Source: a virus. Taken from it: DNA of 27,272 nt. The translations under genes were made by a program, and so were the position numbers. The DNA lies in the IMG/VR virus record IMGVR_UViG_3300030101_002901, positions 1-27,272 of that record; one strand, written 5' to 3'. The notes below the pieces were generated by a model. The model had not been told where the DNA came from. It saw only the letters and a program-made list of their open reading frames with translations, and did not search any database. Below are positions 10,721 to 17,394 of the stretch, in pieces (position 1 is the first letter of the stretch; each line of letters begins with the position of its first letter).

Positions 10721-10743
10721 CCTTAAATAGTCGAATGGGGGAG
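10721..10743 (+). promoter_or_regulatory. Possible TATA-like element and strong ribosome binding site
   Basis: The 38-nt gap after the fibre gene holds an A/T-rich CTTAAATAG (about 10722-10730) followed by GGGGGAG (10737-10743), 8 nt before the ATG at 10752. The purine run is a convincing Shine-Dalgarno site. The AT element lies about 22-30 nt before the ATG, the distance expected for an archaeal TATA box on a leaderless transcript. It could therefore be an internal promoter, but the presence of a Shine-Dalgarno site argues for read-through from upstream. Confidence 0.3.
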
Positions 10744-10751
10744 TCTTATAT

Positions 10752-10961
10752 ATGGATGATTTGGATGAGGTTCTAAATCGAGATACTGATGGCAAGATTA
10801 ATTGGTTAGTTTCTAACTTCAATGAATTGCATCAATCGGTTGAAACAATCAAAAACAATCATCTTTACCATATCGAAAAGGACATAAGTTTATTAAAGAA
10901 GACTGTTCTTTCAATAGTGTTGGTAGGTATTACTGCATTGACGGGGGTTAATCTACTATGA
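10752..10961 (+). CDS. Small tail-anchored membrane protein, XhlA/holin-like architecture
   Basis: This is a 69-residue protein. Residues 1-48 are hydrophilic and probably helical or coiled coil (LVSNFNELHQSVETIKNNHL). A single hydrophobic segment at about 50-69 (VLSIVLVGITALTGVNLL) ends the protein. An amphipathic helix followed by a C-terminal anchor is the layout of XhlA-type phage proteins that accompany holins. It is followed directly, with an ATGA overlap, by a hypothetical gene and then a second membrane protein, all behind the tail fibre, which is where many tailed phages keep lysis genes. There is no sequence match I can name, so the lysis role is inference. Confidence 0.6.
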   Translation: MDDLDEVLNRDTDGKINWLVSNFNELHQSVETIKNNHLYHIEKDISLLKKTVLSIVLVGITALTGVNLL

Positions 10962-11245
10962 CTTGGGAAGCAATTCTAAAAGCAAAAATGTTAATGGCAA
11001 ATCAAAGGCGTAGGATTATGGAATATATGAGTCAGAACAATAATAATCCGATGAGCGCACGTCAAATTATTGACGCAGTGGGGAGTGAGTTTAGGTTTTT
11101 TCCAACTGAGATAAAATTAGATTTTATATTGAAGAAGGATGCGGAAGACCCCAATGGAGATTTTGAAATTAGTTATAGAGATTTTATGAGAAAACCTAAC
11201 GGTAATTTATACAGACTATATAGTGTGAGGGAAAAAAATGAATAA
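10958..11245 (+). CDS. Hypothetical protein, 95 aa, with MTWEAILK N-terminus
   Basis: I do not recognise the family. It starts with an ATGA overlap on the preceding membrane-protein gene and overlaps the next gene by 8 nt, so translation is probably coupled. Residues 20-60 (RIMEYMSQN, then SARQIIDAVGSEFRFFPTEIKLDFILKKD) could form a small helical, possibly winged-helix, fold. The end is basic and polar. The first eight residues, MTWEAILK, are shared in pattern with genes at 11641 and 11983 and more loosely with 11780. There is no membrane segment and there are no cysteines. Confidence 0.65.
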   Translation: MTWEAILKAKMLMANQRRRIMEYMSQNNNNPMSARQIIDAVGSEFRFFPTEIKLDFILKKDAEDPNGDFEISYRDFMRKPNGNLYRLYSVREKNE

Positions 11246-11639
11246 AAGTTTTAATGATAGAATGATGTTGCTAATTGGTGTGCCTATTGTATTGTCATGG
11301 GTGGCCTTTGCTTGTCTTGTTATCTATTCAGGATTACAAGATGATAAAGTTATTAATGATATTGACGGATATGCCACTCTATTGGCTATTATCGGTGGAC
11401 CTGCTCTCCTTATTGTGACTTCTATGCTTGAATTGTGGAAGTCCGAACAACAAGGTGAAATTAATCTACATCCAGATTTGGTGATGCAAAACCAAAACAT
11501 CGCTAACCTACGGGCTGAACATGACCGTATAATGGCATTAAAAGAACTTGAGCATCGCAACTTAATGGACGCAGAAGAAAGAAGAGTTAATTTGGGAATT
11601 ATGACAGGACCAGAAAAAGAATTATTGGAGGATGAATAA
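11238..11639 (+). CDS. Two-pass membrane protein, candidate holin
   Basis: This 133-residue protein has two hydrophobic segments at about 9-31 (LLIGVPIVLSWVAFACLVIY) and 45-64 (ATLLAIIGGPALLIVTSML), separated by a short charged loop. A charged helix follows at about 85-122 (IANLRAEHDRIMALKELEH), likely a coiled coil. Two helices with a charged C-terminus suit class II holins and many other small phage membrane proteins. The ATG lies inside the end of the preceding gene. The last codons (LEDE plus stop) contain a GGAGG site used by the next gene. Nothing is known to me of lysis genes in this virus group, so the holin idea rests on topology and position. Confidence 0.6.
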   Translation: MNKSFNDRMMLLIGVPIVLSWVAFACLVIYSGLQDDKVINDIDGYATLLAIIGGPALLIVTSMLELWKSEQQGEINLHPDLVMQNQNIANLRAEHDRIMALKELEHRNLMDAEERRVNLGIMTGPEKELLEDE

Positions 11640-11640
11640 A

Positions 11641-11778
11641 ATGACGTGGGAAAATATTCTAAAGAAAGACGCTAAAGAATTGGAAAAAATTGCAAAAGAA
11701 TTAGATAAAGCAGTTGAAATGCACAAAAGTCAAGCCGAAAGAATTAGAAAAATCATTAAAGAAATGGAGGATGAATGA
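11641..11778 (+). CDS. 45-aa helical mini-protein with MTWENILK N-terminus
   Basis: This short ORF begins at the base after the membrane-protein stop codon, with GGAGG at 11627-11631 and a 9-nt spacer. The product is MTWENILKKDAKELEKIAKE followed by 25 more residues and is almost all Lys/Glu/Ala/Ile. It is expected to form one long amphipathic helix or coiled coil. It ends MEDE plus stop, and that end again contains GGAGG (11766-11770) for the gene at 11780. The start, good ribosome binding site and coupling on both sides make it likely to be real despite its length. Function is unknown. Its first eight residues match the tag of neighbouring genes. Confidence 0.65.
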   Translation: MTWENILKKDAKELEKIAKELDKAVEMHKSQAERIRKIIKEMEDE

Positions 11779-11779
11779 A

Positions 11780-11968
11780 ATGAAATGGAAAGAATATATA
11801 ACAAAACAAGATGATATATCAGATAGTAAGGAATATATGATAGATGAAATAGAAGAAAGAATTAGCAGAATTACGTCAAGTTTAGACACTTCTGTAAGCA
11901 AAGAAACTTTGCTTAAACTTATGATTGCTATTGAAAAAGCAGAAGAAATTATAATGAATTACCGATAA
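11780..11968 (+). CDS. 62-aa hypothetical helical protein
   Basis: The reading frame is open from further upstream (ATG at 11714), but GGAGG at 11766-11770 has the right 9-nt spacing only for the ATG at 11780. That start also removes the overlap with the preceding mini-gene, so the product begins MKWKEYITKQDD. The rest is charged and helical (IDEIEERISRITSSLDTSVS, then LLKLMIAIEKAEEII). No family was recognised. The N-terminus is a loose version of the MxWxxIxK tag of the neighbours. Together with the 45-aa gene it may form a pair of small coiled-coil proteins, possibly scaffold or assembly factors, but that is only a guess. Confidence 0.6.
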   Translation: MKWKEYITKQDDISDSKEYMIDEIEERISRITSSLDTSVSKETLLKLMIAIEKAEEIIMNYR

Positions 11969-11982
11969 ATTTAGGTGATTAA

Positions 11983-12669
11983 ATGGATTGGCGCACTATC
12001 CTTAAATTTGACGAAAATTTGTATAGACATACAAATGACGAAACTAAGGAGAAGCACCGTAAGATTCTAGAATTTATTGGCAAGCAACCTAAGGGTAAAA
12101 ACTTGGGTAATAAGATTAAGGACTTTGTAGAAACGGGAGAACTAGATGAATCTCTTTCGCCAATAGATTTACCTAGAAATAATATTACACCAAAAACAAG
12201 AGAGTTTTATGATAACATTAAAGGGACAATATTATCTAGTTATATCACAGATAAAAGAACGAATAATGAAAGTAGATTCAGAATTGTCAGAAAAAGAGTT
12301 GGTGATGCTGTTAATGCGGCCATAATGATATTAAATTTTAAACATAGAACAGAAGTTCCTGCCGACCAACATGATGATTTAAAAACCGCTATCAGTAGAT
12401 TGATTAGATATTATTATTATGAAGTAGTTCCTAATTATGCGGGCGAATTTATAGATAATTTAAACATTGGGGAAGAAGGGGAACTTAGAAATGAAAATGC
12501 GTATGACGAATTTATAACAAGAGAATTGTTTGAAAAATTCGATAAAACAGAATTTATGGATATAATTGAGGATTGTGTGCATTCTGTATTAATGGTAGGA
12601 TTCTTGCACGGCTATCCTAATAGGGCTTTTAACACAATGATGAGAGGCCGTAGATTTACAAGAAGGTGA
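11983..12669 (+). CDS. Hypothetical protein, 228 aa, last gene of the late module
   Basis: The start has the archaeal site GGTGAT at 11974-11979, 3 nt before the ATG. The product begins MDWRTILKFDEN, the third clear copy of the MxWxxILK tag. It is a mostly helical, charged protein with a conserved-looking centre (VGDAVNAAIMILNFKHRTEV, then RLIRYYYYEVVPNYAG) and a basic end (MMRGRRFTRR) that could bind nucleic acid. No catalytic motif or membrane segment was seen, and I do not recognise a family. It is the last + strand gene before the convergent junction. A structural or DNA-packaging accessory role would fit the position, but the sequence does not show it. Confidence 0.65.
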   Translation: MDWRTILKFDENLYRHTNDETKEKHRKILEFIGKQPKGKNLGNKIKDFVETGELDESLSPIDLPRNNITPKTREFYDNIKGTILSSYITDKRTNNESRFRIVRKRVGDAVNAAIMILNFKHRTEVPADQHDDLKTAISRLIRYYYYEVVPNYAGEFIDNLNIGEEGELRNENAYDEFITRELFEKFDKTEFMDIIEDCVHSVLMVGFLHGYPNRAFNTMMRGRRFTRR

Positions 12670-12729
12670 TTTCATAATTGAAGTTTGTGTCACTTCTTTT
12701 AATGAAACTATGTGTTTTACAGGCAAAAG

Positions 12730-12778
12730 TTTTTTTATGCTAGTTGCGCTTGAATGTTCATTTTACTTTTTATTATTC
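12730..12778 (+). terminator. Oligo-T archaeal-type terminator for the late module
   Basis: About 60 nt past the last + strand stop codon there is a T7 run (12730-12736), followed by further short T runs (ATTTTACTTTTTATTATT near 12760-12777). Archaeal RNA polymerase stops at oligo-T on the non-template strand without needing a hairpin, so these runs are suitable 3' ends for the late transcript. No associated stem-loop is needed or seen. Confidence 0.4.
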
Positions 12779-12796
12779 GCTATTTCTAGAACCCTG

Positions 12797-12814
12797 TTTT
12801 TTAGGTCTAAAAAA
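12797..12814. repeat. 18-bp perfect palindrome
   Basis: TTTTTTAG-GT-CTAAAAAA has two perfect 8-nt arms around a 2-nt centre. It lies between the + strand T-runs and the - strand hairpin terminator. It could form a weak hairpin in either transcript, with a U-run on its 3' side only in part. It may add to bidirectional termination or may be chance in AT-rich DNA. Confidence 0.4.
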
Positions 12815-12839
12815 TTGCGTTTAAAAATCGAAAAAAGCC

Positions 12840-12882
12840 AAAAAAAATAGGATGCCCCTCTCCCGAAGGAGAAAGACACCCT
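12840..12882 (-). terminator. Hairpin terminator with UUCG loop and U8 tail
   Basis: Read on the - strand, 20 nt after the stop of the last replication gene, there is a 15-bp stem around TTCG. The left arm is AGGGTGTCTTTCTCC and the right arm is GGAGAGGGGCATCCT (12849-12882). All 15 positions pair if G-U is allowed (11 Watson-Crick and 4 G-U). The loop is the extra-stable C(UUCG)G tetraloop. One base further on comes T8 (12840-12847 on the complement). The four wobble pairs become A-C mismatches on the + strand, so the hairpin is built for the - strand RNA. This is the shape of a factor-independent terminator and should end the whole replication transcript. Confidence 0.85.
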
Positions 12883-12902
12883 AAAAATTTTTCATAAAAT
12901 AT

Positions 12903-13496
12903 TTACCAATCTAATTTGGTAATAACATAATCGCCCGCTTCTTCATCGAAGAATTTAAGGCTTTTATTTTCAACACCCATCTTATACACATTTAGGCTCA
13001 ATTGAGAATCTAAAAGGCAATACTTTGCAACTTCTTCGTATCTACCTTCTCCCCACCATTTTACTGCGGTTAAACCATCACCGCTTTTTTGTTCACCCAA
13101 GTTACACTTAGCCAAATTATCTAACTGTACTCTTTTACCACTAGCCTTTGTCATAAGACGACTAGTATCAATACATCTTGTTTCTCTACTATCTAAATAT
13201 TTTCTTGTGATAAAAATATCCATTGAATCTCTCAAAGCGGGCAAATCAAATGCTACAATATTGTGACCCAATAACTTACCACCCTTTTGAAAGTGGTCAT
13301 CCAAATCATACTTCAATTGTCTTAGCGATTTCACCACCGCATTATCTACATTTACAGGTTCATCAATGTAGACCGTATTATTAATTCCATCCGTTGTAGT
13401 TACGCAGGAAATTTTCCACATATGGGTATTCTGCCAACCTCCAATATCAGCAGCAGTATTCGCTGTTTCTATATCAATCGCTAGTATATCATTCAT
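12903..13496 (-). CDS. DEDDy-type 3'-5' exonuclease
   Basis: This 197-residue RNase H-like exonuclease has the three motifs in order: Exo I AIDIETAN (D8, E10), Exo II GHNIVAFDLP (N79, D84) and Exo III YCLLDSQLS (Y159, D163). The Tyr-x-x-x-Asp form puts it in the DEDDy group with proofreading domains and the RNase_H_2-type stand-alone nucleases. PolB in this cluster has its own exonuclease domain, so this enzyme more likely resects or degrades DNA, or repairs ends. The frame is open from a TTG at 13505, but the ATG at 13496, behind GGTGG, overlaps the upstream stop and is preferred. It is the last gene before the terminator. The C-terminus is ITKLDW. Confidence 0.8.
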   Translation of the reverse strand: MNDILAIDIETANTAADIGGWQNTHMWKISCVTTTDGINNTVYIDEPVNVDNAVVKSLRQLKYDLDDHFQKGGKLLGHNIVAFDLPALRDSMDIFITRKYLDSRETRCIDTSRLMTKASGKRVQLDNLAKCNLGEQKSGDGLTAVKWWGEGRYEEVAKYCLLDSQLSLNVYKMGVENKSLKFFDEEAGDYVITKLDW

Positions 13497-13680
13497 TATA
13501 TTCAACCACCATTCTCAAAACGTCGAGTATGTCTTGATGATTATAACCAGATAATACAAGTTTATTAACCTTTTCCGCTATTTCTGCATCAACACAATAT
13601 AGGAACAGGTCAATGATTTGTTCCTTGTCTAACTCCGTTCTTAGATAATTAGAAAACTCTCTTGCTACTTCACTTCTCAT
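13489..13680 (-). CDS. Hypothetical protein, 63 aa
   Basis: This small, helical, acidic protein was not recognised. It begins MRSEVAREFSNYL, and the second half (YCVDAEIAEKVNKLVLSGYN, then ILDVLRMVVEYNE) could be a short helical bundle. The start is strongly supported by AAGGAGG, 7 nt before the ATG, lying inside the end of the AAA+ ATPase gene (11-nt overlap). The same 14-nt string AAGGAGGAAGCAAA precedes the Cas4-like gene at 18295. It is coupled at its end to the DEDDy exonuclease gene by an 8-nt overlap. It may be a partner of the ATPase or the exonuclease, by position only. Confidence 0.6.
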   Translation of the reverse strand: MRSEVAREFSNYLRTELDKEQIIDLFLYCVDAEIAEKVNKLVLSGYNHQDILDVLRMVVEYNE

Positions 13681-15184
13681 TTTGCTTCCTCCTTACTTGG
13701 ACTCTATTACCATTTATTCTTCTTTCATCAAAGAGATGTTCTACATTATCCCATTCTCGATAGAAAGTTGCTCTACCCTTTTGGGTCAATTTCATGTATG
13801 TATTTACCATTTGTGTTTTAGAAACCCACCCATCTTTTTTAGGGCAATTCTCAAATACCTTGATGATAATTGCTTCTCTTCCCTTTTCCTGTATTCGCTT
13901 GGGGTTCTTCTTTAATTTATTGCTAAACCATGTTGTGATTGAATCAAAACTTTTGTCTGTTAAAGACTTGGCCTGCATAACGTGTCGTCGCTCAATGATT
14001 GGATTCTTTTCAGCAATAGCGCAAATACCTGCGGCTATACTAACATTGTTCAAAGTATTCATCAAGAAGGTATTCAATGCTTCAAAGATGTGGTCTGAAA
14101 AACCATCCATGTATTTACGCATACTTTTCCAAACAACTTTGAGAGCCGCTTTAGCGTCACTTGACCAGATAACAACCTTTCGCTTATCTCCCGTCTTTTC
14201 ATGTCGGTCTTTACACCACTTGTAAATATCATACATCATCGTTGCAAACTCTTCTGCAAATATATCAGAATCATCCGACGACTCATCAATAACTCCAACA
14301 TTATCAATATAATCCTCTTCCATTTTCATCTTCAAAGATTCAGGAACTTCTCTAACATAAAGCCACATTCTTTGAAATACACCCTTTGTGAGAATTACCT
14401 TTTCTAAACCCTGAGGAGGTAGAGTAGTAGCCCAAAGACTTCTTTGACAATCTACAACTAAATCTCTTCCCCATTCAGTCAATCTTTTCTTAATCAAATG
14501 CGTATCAGAATCCAGTCTGTTCATAAACTTCTGAAACATCATTACTGTGTCCTGCTTATGTTGCGTTTCTTTGAAAATACCAGAGTGTTCAAACTCATCA
14601 AAGGCAATAATACCAGAACCAAATAATGCACCCGCAATTGGTATATCAATAAGTTCTGGTATGGGATTGCCTTCAAAGTCTACGTTATCAGCACCTCTAG
14701 CAAATTCAGGATTAGGTTGGTCAATCTTAATTGTTCCCAATAGGGCTTGGTCTGTAAATGCGTCAGGATTTGATAGAGTAAATTCATTTACGCCATTTAG
14801 CGGTCCTCTTGGTCTTTCTAATGTAAGAGGATGATTGTTAATCAATTTGAAAACTCTATCCCATACGGGGGATAAAAAGTCAAACATTGTTGTCTTACCA
14901 CTTCTCGCTGTTTGAATCCAACAGAAATGAATCCTAGTATCAAGGGCTAACTTCCCAACAGGTATTCTTACATGGTCTTTAACCAATTGTCCAACCGTTG
15001 TATAGAAAGCCATTGTAGCCGCATAATCATTATGTAATGAAAATTGACCAACAACCTCAACCCATCTATTTACAACGGGTGGTAACTCGACCTTTTCCCT
15101 TATTTCTTTTATGGTATCACTTTGGGCCACCTTTTCCATAGCCTCATAAAGTTCCCATTCGTCTACGTCTAAATCTTCTGGCAT
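13670..15184 (-). CDS. AAA+ ATPase, candidate replicative helicase
   Basis: This 504-residue protein has a P-loop ATPase core. Residues 91-98 (QTARSGKT) are a degenerate Walker A. GIIAFDEFEH (D196, E197) is the Walker B. WATTLPP at about 251-257 sits where a sensor-1 polar residue is expected, and GVFQRMWLY (R272) looks like an arginine finger. The order DEF, then a polar turn, then xxxR resembles MCM-type and phage DUF3987-type helicases. The last ~70 residues (GWVSKTQMVNTYMKLTQKGR onwards) look like a winged helix. No other helicase is visible in the window, so it is the best candidate for unwinding at the fork, though a loader or terminase-like role cannot be excluded. Its ATG overlaps the ERCC4 gene's stop as TAATG, behind GAGGTGA. 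Confidence 0.6.
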   Translation of the reverse strand: MPEDLDVDEWELYEAMEKVAQSDTIKEIREKVELPPVVNRWVEVVGQFSLHNDYAATMAFYTTVGQLVKDHVRIPVGKLALDTRIHFCWIQTARSGKTTMFDFLSPVWDRVFKLINNHPLTLERPRGPLNGVNEFTLSNPDAFTDQALLGTIKIDQPNPEFARGADNVDFEGNPIPELIDIPIAGALFGSGIIAFDEFEHSGIFKETQHKQDTVMMFQKFMNRLDSDTHLIKKRLTEWGRDLVVDCQRSLWATTLPPQGLEKVILTKGVFQRMWLYVREVPESLKMKMEEDYIDNVGVIDESSDDSDIFAEEFATMMYDIYKWCKDRHEKTGDKRKVVIWSSDAKAALKVVWKSMRKYMDGFSDHIFEALNTFLMNTLNNVSIAAGICAIAEKNPIIERRHVMQAKSLTDKSFDSITTWFSNKLKKNPKRIQEKGREAIIIKVFENCPKKDGWVSKTQMVNTYMKLTQKGRATFYREWDNVEHLFDERRINGNRVQVRRKQNEK

Positions 15185-15870
15185 TAATACTTCACCTCTT
15201 TTCTACTTCTTAGTGCATCTAATATATTTGATGCGGTAACTTTACCTATTCCATCTATAACCATAATGTCTTTTATATCTAGTCCTGCTATCTCATAAAC
15301 AGAACCAAATTGTTCTAAAAGAGCCTTAGCCTTTTCTACGCTAATACCCGTTATGTTTGTCATTATATCTACTCTCACGTCATCACTTCTTGTTTTCTTT
15401 GGTAACATCTTTTGCAAATCAACATCTTTGTCTATGTTATATCTCATGGCAGTAATAATGTTAGCCGCTTCTTGAGATGATGTAACCCATATTGGCGTTG
15501 TGTTTGTATTCATGGCTATTGCTGAAAATGCGCCATAAACCATACGTTTTAACTTCTCACCCCATTGTTTTTGTTGGTAATAAGTCATATTCCTCACCGT
15601 ATTCAAATACTCTATGGCTTGAGACACATGACCGTAAATAATTACATAACATTTCTCATAATTATCTTCCATGTTGCTTATCTGGTTAAAAATTCTCTTA
15701 TTTCTAACAGAAGCGAGGAAATCAGACATGCTTTTGGCTTCAATTACTACATTTCCGAAGGTATAATCACCAACTTCAATGAATTTCTTCTCATATTTGA
15801 TTCCCGCTAGATTACAACACCCAATTACGGACTCACTTAGCGAAGAATTTTCTCTAGAATCAATTATCAC
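15184..15870 (-). CDS. ERCC4/XPF-type structure-specific nuclease with HhH tail
   Basis: This 228-residue protein has the ERCC4 nuclease layout: IDSRE at 3-7, GDYTF at 34-38, and VIEAKSMSDF at 42-51 where the usual motif is ERKxxxD. The middle Arg of ERK is Ala here, while Glu44, Lys46 and Asp50 remain. The C-terminal ~60 residues are tandem helix-hairpin-helix (ITGISVEKAKALLEQFG, then VIDGIGKVTASNIL), which bind branched DNA. XPF/Hef relatives cut flaps and stalled forks, so it probably processes replication or recombination intermediates. The start is GTG at 15870, directly after the primase stop. GGTGGTGAT just upstream is the ribosome binding site and also codes the primase's last residues. 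Confidence 0.8.
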   Translation of the reverse strand: MIIDSRENSSLSESVIGCCNLAGIKYEKKFIEVGDYTFGNVVIEAKSMSDFLASVRNKRIFNQISNMEDNYEKCYVIIYGHVSQAIEYLNTVRNMTYYQQKQWGEKLKRMVYGAFSAIAMNTNTTPIWVTSSQEAANIITAMRYNIDKDVDLQKMLPKKTRSDDVRVDIMTNITGISVEKAKALLEQFGSVYEIAGLDIKDIMVIDGIGKVTASNILDALRSRKEVKY

Positions 15871-16914
15871 TTAATCACCACCTGAATATCGCCAACATTT
15901 ACCCACACAATAGCCATTATTGATTAAAGTTTGACATGATGGGGCTAAATATCGCTTTTTTACAACGTAATCTACTGCTTTTCTCGTTTTTGGGGCATTA
16001 TAATCAATCCAAACGTCTTCATTAGAGGCAATATCGCCAATTTCTTTACAAATTATGTCTACAATGTCCTCTAAAGCCTGTCCACCGACTTCATCTTGTC
16101 TACAATTAAGATTTTCTTTAAAAATAACCATATCTGTTAAGATTTCGTTATACCATTGGACTAAATAGTGTCTAACTTGATGTAAAGGGTTGTGAGTCAT
16201 TACTGCCGATTTTAAACAAGGTAAAATTGGTAAAGTAGCGGGACTTTCAACACTTTTAATCTCAATTTCAGCAACTTCCATCTTTTTTACGTCAGGCCAA
16301 TCAACTTTACGACTTCCATAAGTTACTTTAGGCATATGTCTTGGTTTTTTCGACAAATTTAGTATAATATCTAAATCAATTAAATCTTCACTTCTCAAGT
16401 TAATAGAAAACTTTCTAGCACCCATATGATATGTATTTTGTACTCTTCTTAGTCTAGTAGTATTAATTACTCTACTATCTAAAGTCTTTGACTTGTTAAT
16501 CACATCATGACATATATTATAAAAGGCTTTTACTCTTCTTAAATCAAATGTTCTTACACCATAGACAAAAATATAGAAACCTCTACCACTAAAAGCCATA
16601 GTATGCACGTAATCTTCTTTTAAAAGCCATCTGTGTAACTTCTTCAAGTCTTCAAACGCCTGTTCTAATTCACCGTTATGTGCATCAATGTCCAAAAAGA
16701 TACGGTCAATATTTACTGTATGTTCTAAACCTCTATTGTTAGAGAACTCGTCATAATCATACACAGACGTATAGACATTCATTTTACCATTATGGTCTAA
16801 AACAAACTGTCTAAATTTTTCTTTATTGACTACTATTCTTTTCGGTTGTATGGCATTATCAACAGGGCTTCCTGCCCATACTTCTCTAGGAAATCTCATA
16901 TCAAATCCAACCAT
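15871..16914 (-). CDS. Archaeo-eukaryotic primase with PriL-like C-terminal cysteine domain
   Basis: This 347-residue protein appears to fuse the primase catalytic core to a PriL-type domain. IFLDIDAHNG (D75, D77) is the metal-binding DxD. AFSGRGFYIFV (109-117) is motif II, normally SGxGxH, but Tyr stands where His is expected. LDSRVINTTRLRRV (145-158) fits motif III and the basic nucleotide-binding strand. From about 230, LPCLKSAVMTHNPLHQVRHYL and a final PSCQTLINNGYCVGKCW give four cysteines (C233, C327, C336, C340) that suit a 4Fe-4S cluster of PriL-CTD kind. It would make primers for PolB. The ATG at 16914 is given. A second ATG at 16899 overlaps the stop of a 37-aa zinc gene as ATGA and could be the true start. 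Confidence 0.75.
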   Translation of the reverse strand: MVGFDMRFPREVWAGSPVDNAIQPKRIVVNKEKFRQFVLDHNGKMNVYTSVYDYDEFSNNRGLEHTVNIDRIFLDIDAHNGELEQAFEDLKKLHRWLLKEDYVHTMAFSGRGFYIFVYGVRTFDLRRVKAFYNICHDVINKSKTLDSRVINTTRLRRVQNTYHMGARKFSINLRSEDLIDLDIILNLSKKPRHMPKVTYGSRKVDWPDVKKMEVAEIEIKSVESPATLPILPCLKSAVMTHNPLHQVRHYLVQWYNEILTDMVIFKENLNCRQDEVGGQALEDIVDIICKEIGDIASNEDVWIDYNAPKTRKAVDYVVKKRYLAPSCQTLINNGYCVGKCWRYSGGD

Positions 16915-17009
16915 TTTCTTGTTTCTTCTTTATCTTGAATTGCTTCACATAAACTACATAACTCTTTATCTTCTTTAGTTACTGTCGCTTTGCACTTCTG
17001 GCACTTCAT
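16896..17009 (-). CDS. 37-aa zinc-knuckle mini-protein
   Basis: The ORF starts at the ATG at 17009 inside the end of the 139-aa gene, 7 nt after GGTG, and stops at 16896-16898 inside the start of the primase gene. The product is MKCQKCKATVTKEDKELCSL followed by 17 residues, with two CxxC pairs (C3/C6 and C18/C21) typical of a minimal zinc ribbon. It bridges an otherwise 60-nt gap between two genes in a cluster where almost every gene overlaps its neighbour, which supports it being expressed. Function is unknown. It could be a nucleic-acid or protein-binding partner of the primase. Confidence 0.6.
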   Translation of the reverse strand: MKCQKCKATVTKEDKELCSLCEAIQDKEETRKWLDLI

Positions 17010-17394
17010 TCATACCCACCATCTTTGTGTCTTTTCTGATTTGTTTTCTTAGTTCTTCTTTACTAGAAACTTTAGATTCGTCGTCCGAAACAAACTCCTG
17101 CAATATTTCATCCATTTGATAATCGGCATAAGGAACTTGTTCTGAATCCCTATCCAAAACGATTACCGCATTTTCCAATTCCTTTACAACTTCACGTTTC
17201 ATGTCCTGAATTATGGCTACTTGAAACTCTTCCATAATGGATTTTCTTTTACCTAGATAATCTACAACGAAACTAATGTCAAAACTAGCCTTTTCGATAA
17301 TATGATACAGTATAGATTCAATCTTCATTACTTCGGAAAAGGTCCATTGACGGTTTAATATATGATTAATCAAATCAGACTTAGAACCAATCAT
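16975..17394 (-). CDS. Hypothetical protein, 139 aa
   Basis: I do not recognise this protein. It begins MIGSKSDLINHILNRQWTFS and has a helical first half with a hydrophobic pattern (MKIESILYHIIEKASFDISF). An acidic middle follows (YQMDEILQEFVSDDESKVSS), then a basic then acidic tail. There are no cysteines, no membrane segment and no catalytic signature. It overlaps the Cas4-like gene by 14 nt upstream and the 37-aa zinc gene by 35 nt downstream, so it belongs to the same translation-coupled run between the Cas4-like nuclease and the primase. A role as a replication or recombination accessory is inference from the neighbours. Confidence 0.6.
   Translation of the reverse strand: MIGSKSDLINHILNRQWTFSEVMKIESILYHIIEKASFDISFVVDYLGKRKSIMEEFQVAIIQDMKREVVKELENAVIVLDRDSEQVPYADYQMDEILQEFVSDDESKVSSKEELRKQIRKDTKMVGMNEVPEVQSDSN

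Larger units (their letters stand above)
12670..12902 (+). other. Convergent intergenic region between late and replication modules
   Basis: These 233 nt separate the converging + and - strand modules. No ORF with a ribosome binding site was found. The stretch is T-rich on the + strand near 12730-12778, has a small perfect palindrome at 12797-12814, and carries the - strand terminator at 12840-12882. It is the largest non-coding stretch in the window and appears devoted mainly to stopping transcription from both sides. Confidence 0.75.

Noticed and set aside
11714-11968. 84-codon version of the gene at 11780
   Set aside because: The upstream ATG lies inside the 45-aa mini-gene with no ribosome binding site, while GGAGG is correctly placed for the ATG at 11780.
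13794-14225. 143-codon open frame on the + strand inside the AAA+ ATPase gene
   Set aside because: It is antisense to a gene with ATPase motifs and coupled start and stop, and no binding site or family pattern was seen.
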